Origin: Neotamlana nanhaiensis
GTDB lineage: Bacteria > Bacteroidota > Bacteroidia > Flavobacteriales > Flavobacteriaceae
Length of the DNA stretch: 64,000 nucleotides
Direction of reading: 5' to 3'
Assembly (NCBI RefSeq): GCF_000943555.1
Contig: NZ_JTDV01000005.1
Coordinates: forward strand, 186,001-250,000
A program made the position numbers and the translations under genes. Shown one piece after another: positions 15,069 to 23,700 of the stretch (position 1 is the stretch's first letter; every line of letters begins with the position of its first letter). The notes beneath the pieces are model-generated. The model saw only the letters and a program-made list of their open reading frames with translations. It ran no database searches and had not been told where the DNA came from.

Positions 15069-17429
15069 TTATCCAACTACCTCCAATTTAGCAAAACGAA
15101 GCAACAACTTTTTAACACCAACTTGAAATTTAATTTCAGCTTTTGTATCTGGCCCTGTTCCTTCAATTTTTATAATTTCGCCCGTTCCAAAACGGTTGTG
15201 CTTAACCGTATTACCAACAGCAATATTATTATCGAATAAATTAGCACTTCCCGTTTCCGCATTACTTTTACCTACAGGTTTTAAATTTTTAGGTGTTGGT
15301 GCTTGATATTTTTCTGCTGCTTTTTTTGTTGTTCCTTTTTGAAACTTTGGCCGTTTTGCTGGTTTAAAACGTACATTATTAGCATCGGTTCTCCTAGGTT
15401 GATCTGGCATAACATCGCCAAAAATATCGGCAGAAAGCATCGGGTTTATGCGGCGTTCTTCAATAGGTGTTTCTATTTCTAGATATTCTTCATCTATTTC
15501 TTCAATAAAACGACTTGGTTCAGAATCTACCAGTTTTCCCCAACGGTAACGTGACAGAGCGTACGTTAAATAAGCCTGTTTTTCGGCTCGCGTTAAGGCT
15601 ACGTAAAACAAGCGGCGCTCTTCTTCAAGCTCACTACGCGTGTTCATACTCATGGCACTCGGAAACAAATCTTCCTCTAAACCAACAATGTACACATACG
15701 GAAACTCCAATCCTTTTGCTAAGTGAATCGTCATAAGCGCGACTTTATTGCCATCATCTTTATCGTTATCCATATCGGTAGAAAGGGCTACATCTTCTAA
15801 AAATTCGGCTAACGATCCTGTAGCATCGGCAATTTCTCTTTGGCCTTCAACAAAATCCTTCATACCGTTTAAAAGTTCCTCAATATTTTCCATTCTGGTA
15901 ACACCTTCGGGCGTGCCATCTTTATTAAACTCTCGAATTAAACCACTGGTTTTGGTTACATATTCAGCAAGTTCAAAAACATCAGCCGTTTGGTTCATGA
16001 CTTGGAAACTTTCAATAAGCGTCACAAAATCTAAAAGTTTACGCTTGGTACCAGAGTTTACTTTAACATCGGTTTTATCGATGTTTTTCATCACCTCAAA
16101 AATCGAACGGTTATAACCATTGGCGGCAACCATAAGTCTATCAACCGTTGTCTGACCAATACCGCGTGGCGGAAAGTTAATAACACGCTTTAAAGCTTCT
16201 TCGTCTTTTGGATTAATTATCAACCTTAAATACGACAATACATCTTTAATTTCCTTACGCTGATAAAAGGATAATCCGCCATAAATTCTATACGGAATAT
16301 CGCGTTTACGCAAAGCATCTTCAATAGAACGCGATTGTGCATTGGTACGATACAAAATGGCAAAATCACTATTTTGAAGCTGATGATTCATTTTATTATC
16401 AAAAATAGTACTTGCTACATAGCGACCTTCATCGGCATCGGTTAACGAACGATGCACCACAATTTTGCCGCCATCGTCGTTGGCAGTCCAAACCACTTTA
16501 TCTAGTTTGGTTTGGTTTTTATCTATAACCGAGTTTGCTGCGTTAACAATGTTTTTTGTTGAACGGTAATTCTGCTCTAAGCGAAATACTTTTACATCCA
16601 GATAATCTTTCTGGAAGTTCAAAATATTATTGATGTTTGCGCCACGGAAGGCATAAATACTCTGCGCATCATCACCCACAACACATATATTTTGAAACTT
16701 ATCGGATAAGGCACGTACAATTAAATACTGCGAGTGGTTGGTATCCTGGTACTCATCAACCAAAATGTATTTAAATCGGTTTTGGTATTTAGCTAAAACC
16801 TCAGGAAAACGCGTTAAAAGTTCGTTTGTCTTTAACAACAAATCATCAAAATCCATCGCACCAGCTTTAAAACAACGCTCTACATAGGCTTTATAAATCT
16901 CTCCCATTTTTGGGCGTCGCGCCATAGTATCGGCTTCAATTAGTTCTGGATTTTGAAAATAGGCACGAACTGTAATTAAACTGTTTTTATATGATGAAAT
17001 TCGCGAACGAACTTGTTTGTACTTGTAAATATCTTTATCCAAATTCATTTCTTTGATAATATCGCGTATCAATCGATCTGAATCTTGAGTATCGTAAATG
17101 GTGAAATTACTTGGATAACCTAGTCTATCGGCCTCAATACGTAAAATTTTAGCAAACACCGAGTGAAACGTTCCCATCCATAAATTTTTAGCTTCGCTTG
17201 CACCAACAATGCTGGCAATACGCTCTTTCATTTCGCGAGCGGCTTTATTGGTAAAGGTTAAAGCCAATATATTAAACGGATCGATGCCTTTGCTCATCAT
17301 ATAAGCAATTCTAAAAGTAAGCACACGTGTTTTACCCGATCCCGCACCAGCAATAACTATCATGGGACCATCTATTTGTATGGTTGGCGCTAATTGCGCG
17401 TCGTTTAACTGACTTAAATATTTCTCCAA
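15069..17429 (-). CDS. UvrD/PcrA-type ATP-dependent DNA helicase
   Basis: Superfamily 1A 3'-5' helicase of 786 residues, acting in excision repair and in removing RecA or stalled complexes. Walker A AGAGSGKTR is at about residue 28, the Q motif at the N-terminus (LNDAQLAP), motif II DEYQDTNHSQ near 221, motif III DDAQSIYAFRG near 248, motif IV EQNYRS near 286, motif V THLAKGLEFP near 564 and motif VI FYVALTRA near 608. The C-terminal 140 residues are basic and end in a PcrA-like Tudor fold (VKHNRFGTGEI). Start is TTG at 17429. Either uvrD or pcrA naming would fit. Confidence 0.95.
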   Translation of the reverse strand: MEKYLSQLNDAQLAPTIQIDGPMIVIAGAGSGKTRVLTFRIAYMMSKGIDPFNILALTFTNKAAREMKERIASIVGASEAKNLWMGTFHSVFAKILRIEADRLGYPSNFTIYDTQDSDRLIRDIIKEMNLDKDIYKYKQVRSRISSYKNSLITVRAYFQNPELIEADTMARRPKMGEIYKAYVERCFKAGAMDFDDLLLKTNELLTRFPEVLAKYQNRFKYILVDEYQDTNHSQYLIVRALSDKFQNICVVGDDAQSIYAFRGANINNILNFQKDYLDVKVFRLEQNYRSTKNIVNAANSVIDKNQTKLDKVVWTANDDGGKIVVHRSLTDADEGRYVASTIFDNKMNHQLQNSDFAILYRTNAQSRSIEDALRKRDIPYRIYGGLSFYQRKEIKDVLSYLRLIINPKDEEALKRVINFPPRGIGQTTVDRLMVAANGYNRSIFEVMKNIDKTDVKVNSGTKRKLLDFVTLIESFQVMNQTADVFELAEYVTKTSGLIREFNKDGTPEGVTRMENIEELLNGMKDFVEGQREIADATGSLAEFLEDVALSTDMDNDKDDGNKVALMTIHLAKGLEFPYVYIVGLEEDLFPSAMSMNTRSELEEERRLFYVALTRAEKQAYLTYALSRYRWGKLVDSEPSRFIEEIDEEYLEIETPIEERRINPMLSADIFGDVMPDQPRRTDANNVRFKPAKRPKFQKGTTKKAAEKYQAPTPKNLKPVGKSNAETGSANLFDNNIAVGNTVKHNRFGTGEIIKIEGTGPDTKAEIKFQVGVKKLLLRFAKLEVVG

Positions 17430-17602
17430 AATCTACAAGTAATTTAAAGGCGTGAAATTAACCATTGTTTAGCTTTTATTTAAAAGCTTTTATTAATAAT
17501 TATAAACAATATACTTTACCATAAAATATGAAACCGTTAACTTTTATATGGATTGAAAGTTTAAAATTTTAAATATATTAGCTTCTATTTTTTAAATTAA
17601 AC

Positions 17603-19159
17603 ATGAATACTTTTCTCGATATTTTAGGCAATATCCCATGGTGGGTTTACATTATAATTATTTTAGCGTTAGTTGCTATCCGTGATATTTTCATTCAAAA
17701 ATCTCACACGATAAGCCATAACTTCCCTATTGTTGGTCACTTACGCTATTGGTTAGAAAGTATAGGTCCAGAAATGCGTCAGTATTTTGTAGCAAACAAC
17801 CGTGAGGAATTACCTTTTAATCGTATTGAACGCGGATGGATTTATGCTTCAGCTAAAAAAGAAAATAACTACGAAGGTTTTGGTACCGACAGAGATATTT
17901 ACGCACACCAGCACATTTTTATTAATAACGCGATGTTTCCTTTTAAAGTTGATAAAAATCATCCTAATAGCATAGACAAATCGTTTTTACCTTGTGCCAA
18001 AGTTATGGGCGCCTTCAACAATAGAAAAAGGCCTTACCGACCAGCATCGATAATAAACGTATCGGCAATGAGTTTTGGTTCACTTTCAGCTAAGGCTATA
18101 GAATCCTTAAACAAAGGTGTAAAAATTGCTGATGCTTATCATAATACAGGTGAAGGTGGCTTATCCCCTTACCACAGTCATGGTGGCGACGTTATTTTTC
18201 ATTTTGGAACAGGCTATTTTGGGGTGCGTGGTGAAGACGGAAACTTTTCGCTGGAAAAACTAAAAAAACTTGTTGAAGACAATCCTTTTATACGCGCCAT
18301 TGAAATTAAACTATCGCAAGGTGCTAAACCAGGAAAAGGCGGTGTGCTTCCTGCGAGTAAAATAACCAAAGAAATTTCGGAAATTAGGCACGTGCCTATG
18401 GGGCAAGATGTGCTTTCGCCACCAAACCACTCGGCGTTTTCAACCATTCCAGAAATGGTCGATTTTATTGAAACCATTGCCGAAGCTACAGGATTACCTG
18501 TTGGTATTAAAGCGGCCATTGGAAAACTTAACCAATGGAAAGAACTCGCCGATCTAATGAAAAAAACAGGAAAAGGCCCCGATTTTATTACTGTTGATGG
18601 CGGTGAAGGTGGTACTGGTGCTGCGCCACCAAGTTTTGCCGACCACGTATCGCTACCTTGGGTATATGGTTTTGGCGATTTGTACAAACTTTTTAAAGAT
18701 AGAGATTTAACCGAGCGAATTGTATTTATAGGCAGTGGAAAATTAGGTTTTCCTGCCAAAGCCGCTATGGCCTTTGCTATGGGTGCCGATTGTATTAATG
18801 TGGCTCGTGAGGCTATGATGAGTATTGGTTGTATACAGGCGCAAGTTTGCCATACCAACCGCTGTCCTGCTGGGGTTGCCACACAAAGTAAATGGTTACA
18901 ACAAGGCATTAATATACCTTTAAAATCGGAACGTTTAGCCCAATACTTCAAAACATTTAAAAAGGAATTTATAGAAATAACCCATGCTGCTGGTTACGAA
19001 CACCCTTGCCAATTTACTATGGATGATATTGAAGTAAATGTAGACGACCACAACTTATCAAAACAACTAAGTAACACTTACCAATACAACAAAACTCCTG
19101 TACCATTTACATCGATGCAAGATTTAAAAGATTGTATATATTTGGGAGGAAAAAAATAA
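17603..19159 (+). CDS. FMN-binding glutamate synthase family protein
   Basis: A 518-residue protein with an N-terminal membrane segment (about residues 12-28) and the FMN/Fe-S barrel domain of glutamate synthase large subunits. Visible motifs are SAMSFGSLSAKA near 153, the GEGGLSPYH loop near 189, KLSQGAKPGKGGVLP near 237, VDGGEGGTGAAPPSF near 328 and the cysteine cluster CIQAQVCHTNRCPAGVAT near 411-430. No glutaminase domain or GltD partner is present, so it is not a complete glutamate synthase. Archaeal-type or dehydrogenase-like roles are possible; the function of these stand-alone forms is not settled. The DUF gene follows after three bases. Confidence 0.9.
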   Translation: MNTFLDILGNIPWWVYIIIILALVAIRDIFIQKSHTISHNFPIVGHLRYWLESIGPEMRQYFVANNREELPFNRIERGWIYASAKKENNYEGFGTDRDIYAHQHIFINNAMFPFKVDKNHPNSIDKSFLPCAKVMGAFNNRKRPYRPASIINVSAMSFGSLSAKAIESLNKGVKIADAYHNTGEGGLSPYHSHGGDVIFHFGTGYFGVRGEDGNFSLEKLKKLVEDNPFIRAIEIKLSQGAKPGKGGVLPASKITKEISEIRHVPMGQDVLSPPNHSAFSTIPEMVDFIETIAEATGLPVGIKAAIGKLNQWKELADLMKKTGKGPDFITVDGGEGGTGAAPPSFADHVSLPWVYGFGDLYKLFKDRDLTERIVFIGSGKLGFPAKAAMAFAMGADCINVAREAMMSIGCIQAQVCHTNRCPAGVATQSKWLQQGINIPLKSERLAQYFKTFKKEFIEITHAAGYEHPCQFTMDDIEVNVDDHNLSKQLSNTYQYNKTPVPFTSMQDLKDCIYLGGKK

Positions 19160-19162
19160 TTT

Positions 19163-19684
19163 ATGGACGCACAAAGATTAATCGATTTACTATCATACAC
19201 GATACCAACCGTAATAACGGGATTAATAGCTTATTACTTTTTTAAAACACACACGCAAAATGAAGACGGCCGTCGCCGATTTTTATTAAAAAAAGATTTA
19301 CAAGTTAACGCGCTTCCAACACGTTTGCAAGCTTACGAACGCATGGTTTTATTTTTAGAGCGTATTTCTCTTTCAAAACTTTTAGTTCGTGTTTCGCCTA
19401 TTAGCGATAATAAAGAAGCTTACGAAAGCTTACTTATACAAAACATTGAGCAAGAGTTTGAACATAATTTAACCCAACAAATTTATATTAGCGAGAAATG
19501 CTGGAATATAATAACCGCTGCAAAAAACGCAACTATTCAACTAATTAGAAAAGCTAGTTTACTAGAAAAAACCGATACTGCAAATAAATTAAGAGAAGTA
19601 TTGTTAAACGAAATGATGGAACGCAAATCGCCTAGCGATGCAGCTTTGGCTTTTGTAAAAGAAGAAGTTTCAAGTATTTGGTAA
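19163..19684 (+). CDS. Conserved hypothetical protein with N-terminal membrane anchor
   Basis: A 173-residue protein starting three bases after the FMN-binding gene stop. Residues 10-28 form one membrane helix, followed by a basic HTQNEDGRRR segment and a long helical domain with many charged and leucine residues. The layout suggests a membrane-tethered, mostly alpha-helical cytoplasmic domain. I do not recognise the function. A link to the upstream glutamate-synthase-like protein is plausible from the spacing but unproven. It converges with the patatin gene, ending one base away. Confidence 0.75.
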   Translation: MDAQRLIDLLSYTIPTVITGLIAYYFFKTHTQNEDGRRRFLLKKDLQVNALPTRLQAYERMVLFLERISLSKLLVRVSPISDNKEAYESLLIQNIEQEFEHNLTQQIYISEKCWNIITAAKNATIQLIRKASLLEKTDTANKLREVLLNEMMERKSPSDAALAFVKEEVSSIW

Positions 19685-20593
19685 TTATTCTCGTAATTCG
19701 TTCGATTGCGCTTCCGATAATTTGTCTTTAGCATAATCAAAACCTTGTTGCCACCATTCTTTCATTAATTTTTTATTGAAAATCAAAGCATTTTCGGTTA
19801 ATCGTGATGGTGTGTAAAATAAGTTTAAATCAACATTTTTATTTTTAGCCGCTAGTTTTCCTATAATAATATCGCTTCGTTCTACCTGATCTAATAAATG
19901 CCCAAATAAATTTATTAAAAGCGAAAACGGGTTTTTCCCCAACACTTTATTATAAACCATTTTTTCGGTATCTAAAATAATGGCATCAACTTGCGTTGCG
20001 CCACGTAAAATAGCTTCACGAATAGGAATAACACATCCTAATCCGCCATCGGCATACTCAAACCCATTTCGTTTTACAAGCGACATAAACGGAATGTAAT
20101 TACAGGAAATCCATATCCAATCGCAAAATTCATCGTAACTAAAATCATTAATCGATTTATATTCTACACAATTTTTAGATAAGTTTGAAACCGTTACCAC
20201 CACATCTTCCTTTGTAGCTCTAATTAAATCGAAATCACCTTTAGTAAAATGTTTTTTAATATGTTTTCTTAAGGCTTTACTTTCTCCAAAAGTGCGTTTC
20301 ATTTTAATAAATTGCCAAATGGTATTTACAAAATCGATCGACACGAACTCGCGATCGCCTTTTTTTCTGATAACAAATGGGTTTACGCTAAAAATATCAT
20401 CTTGATTTACACTGGTATATACATTATGAATCTCATCGATTTTTCCCGCTGCCAAATGCGGAATTAATAAACTCCCTGTTGATGTTCCTAAAAACAAATC
20501 GTATTCGCGTTTTTGTTCTTTTATTAAATATTCGGCAACACCACCTGCATAGGCGCCTTTGCTTCCTCCTCCAGAAATAACTAATGCTTTCAA
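19685..20593 (-). CDS. Patatin-like phospholipase
   Basis: Ser-Asp dyad lipid acyl hydrolase. From the TTG at 20593 it has 302 residues, starting KALVISGGG, so the oxyanion loop GGGSKGAYAGG sits right at the N-terminus as in relatives. A frame extension to 20638 adds 15 hydrophobic residues that I consider untranslated leader. The nucleophile is in GTSTGS near residue 35 and the acid in the ADGGLG motif near 180. No signal peptide remains with this start, so it is probably cytoplasmic. Substrate and role are unknown. It is divergent from the giant adhesin gene. Confidence 0.88.
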   Translation of the reverse strand: MKALVISGGGSKGAYAGGVAEYLIKEQKREYDLFLGTSTGSLLIPHLAAGKIDEIHNVYTSVNQDDIFSVNPFVIRKKGDREFVSIDFVNTIWQFIKMKRTFGESKALRKHIKKHFTKGDFDLIRATKEDVVVTVSNLSKNCVEYKSINDFSYDEFCDWIWISCNYIPFMSLVKRNGFEYADGGLGCVIPIREAILRGATQVDAIILDTEKMVYNKVLGKNPFSLLINLFGHLLDQVERSDIIIGKLAAKNKNVDLNLFYTPSRLTENALIFNKKLMKEWWQQGFDYAKDKLSEAQSNELRE

Positions 20594-20780
20594 TGTTAAA
20601 ATATTTAATTGTAAATATATAAAAGTAAAAACTGCCAACTAAGCTTTAAGTATTTAAGCTTTAAAAATATACCTAACATTGGGTATTTTAACTAAAAAAA
20701 GGATACATATATCTTTTAATTGTATCGGTTTAAAAAAAGAATATCTATTTTAGTTTCAGCTATTAACAATTCTATTTCCT

Positions 20781-23700
20781 ATGAGAAAAACCACTTTTCT
20801 TACAGTATTTGCGTTTTTAATTTTAAGTGTTTCTTTTTTTGCTTTAAATAGAAGTTTTAATTTAGAATTACCTCGAATTAATCACAGCAAAACACCATCA
20901 TTTTTACCTCCAACAATAAATTTTACTTTTAACAATAGTGGCGCCTGTTCGGGTACTCAAGTAAATTTCACATCAACTGTTTCTGGCGATGGTCCATTTA
21001 CGTATTTATGGACGTTTAGTGACGATGGTAGTACGAGTACCAATGCTAATCCGTCGCATACTTTTAATGCTGTTGGCTGTGGTATTCAAAATGTTAATGT
21101 AACATTAACAGTAACCGACGCAAACAATGAATCTGCAACCATAACCAAACAAGTTCCTGTTTTACGGAAACCAAACCTAAATTTCTATGATGTTGATGCA
21201 GAAGCTAATTTTTCACCGCATTTTGATAATTGTGGGAACAATACCTCCGACCCTACATACACCATAACTGTAGGTAATAGATCTAATGGTAATTGTATAA
21301 CTTCGTATGATATTAATTGGGGGGACAATACAACCGAAACGAATGTAACTTTTCCGCTAACACACACTTACGCGCAACTAGGATCATATAATATGACGAT
21401 TACTGCGCATGGAACCGATTGTGATAACAAAATAACTTATTTAGTAAAAAATTCAAGTAACCCAACAGGAGCTATTGTAAATCCAGGAAACACGGTAAAC
21501 CTTTGTACTCCTATTGCTCCTATACAATTTGCCATAGGTTCTTGGGGTACAAATCCACCAGATACAAATTATTATATTGATTTTGGTGACGGTACCATTA
21601 TAACTTACTCGCAACAACAATTAGAAGCCTCTACTTATTTTGATGCTGCTAACCCCGTAAATTCTGATGATTTTCCAATTCCACATGAATATACAGAATC
21701 GAATTGTCCAGATTATAGTTATACTGCTGTTTTATATATAACCACGTCTTGTGGAGAAACTACACTTACAGCTGGTCCAATTATTATTTTAAAAAAGCCT
21801 GATGTTTCTTTTACCAACGATTCCAGTGGTTGTTTAAATATGCCTGTGCAATTCACAAACACCTCAACAACAGGTTATAATCAAAATTGTGATACATCTG
21901 CTGGTTATTATTGGGATTTTGGTGATGGAACCACCTCAACATTACGCGATCCTAACCATACTTATACCAGTCCTGGTGTTTACACTATTGAATTATATGC
22001 CCAAAACTTTTGCGGTACAACCGATACCATTTCAAATACAATTTGTATCGAACCAGAATTAATAACCGATTTCACCTTAAACACCAATAATGACTGTTCA
22101 CCACTAGCTGTGCAAAGCACGAATACCACCGATTTTGCTCAAAGCTGCGGTGGCGAAACCTATCTTTGGGAAGTGGATTATACGCAAGGGTTTTGTGGCA
22201 GCACAACACCGCAATGGAGTTTTACTAATGGAACCAACGAAAACTCAGCAGCACCTTCTTTTGAATTTATTACTGCAGGAACTTATACCTTAACCTTAAC
22301 AACTACAAACTCTTGTGGTGATAGCGAACACACTGAAGTTATTGAAGTAAAAGAACCTCCACAAGCAAGCATAAACCAAATTGACGATTTTTGCGGAAGC
22401 GCATCCTTTAACCCTTTAGCAACCGTAAGCACTTGTGCTCCAACCTCTGAAACCGTAACCTATGCATGGAGTTTCCCTGGCGGAACACCTGCAACTGCCA
22501 ACACTTTAGATCCTGGAACTGTTAATTATACAGCACCTGGCGATTATACTATAACTTTAGAAGTAACCAATAGCTGCGATACCGTTACTGCAACTTACGA
22601 CTTTACAATTAACCCAGAACCAAGCATTACGAATACCGATGTTAATCAAACCATTTGCTCGGGAACTGATACGAATGAAATTGTGTTAACTTCCGATTTA
22701 AGTGGTACAACATTTTCATGGACAGCAAATGCTCCCGCAGTTGTAACTGGTTTTTTAAGTTCTGGAAGCGATACTATACCAGTTCAAACTATTTTTAACT
22801 CTGGAACAACAGCCGAAGATGTAACTTATACGGTAACACCATCGTTAAATGGTTGCGACGGAGCGCCACAAATATTTACAGTAACAGTTGAGCCTGCACC
22901 CGAGTTCACAACTCAACCGCAACCCGAAACCGTTTGTTTAAACGGAACGATTACACCTTTAACAGTTGCCGTTAACGGGTCGGGCACGCCAAGTTACCAA
23001 TGGTACAGTAATACGGTTGATGATACTTCTTCGGGAACAGAAATTACAGGAGAAACCTCAAATACTTACACACCTCCAAATGATACTATTGGAGTTATAT
23101 ACTACTATTGTGTTGTTTCATTTAGCTCGTCTGGAGCTGGTTGTAATCAAATAGCATCCAATACGGCTAGAATTGAGGTGGTTGAAGGTGTTCAGATAGA
23201 CACAGAACCACTAAACACTCAAAGTCTTTGCGTTGGTGGTGAATTAAACAATCCGTTAACGGTTTCGCATTCGGGTGGAACAGGTACTGTATCTTACCAA
23301 TGGTATAGCCATACAACCAATAACAATACTGGTGGAACAGCTATTTCTGGAGCGACCGATGCTTCTTACACGCCACCAACCTATACAACCGCAGGTACAT
23401 TTTATTACTACGTCGTTATTTCTTTAAACGGAAGTGGTTGCGGAGATATCACCAGCGCCGTTTCTGAGGTTATTGTGGTGGACGCTCCTACCATTACGAG
23501 TCAGCCTTTAGCTTCACAAACACTTTGTCAAGGCATTATTCCTCAAGATTTGGAAGTAGTGGTTTCAGGTGGCCTTGGTGCAACATATACCTATCAATGG
23601 TATAGCAACACTACTAACACCAATGCAGGCGGGACTTTAATTTCAGGTGCTACAAATAGTACATTTACAACTCCAACCACCAATGTTGGTACATTGTATT

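Noticed and set aside
18214-18951. Long minus-strand frame inside the FMN-binding gene
   Set aside because: The plus-strand gene has clear FMN and Fe-S motifs; the opposite frame is a shadow with no domain.
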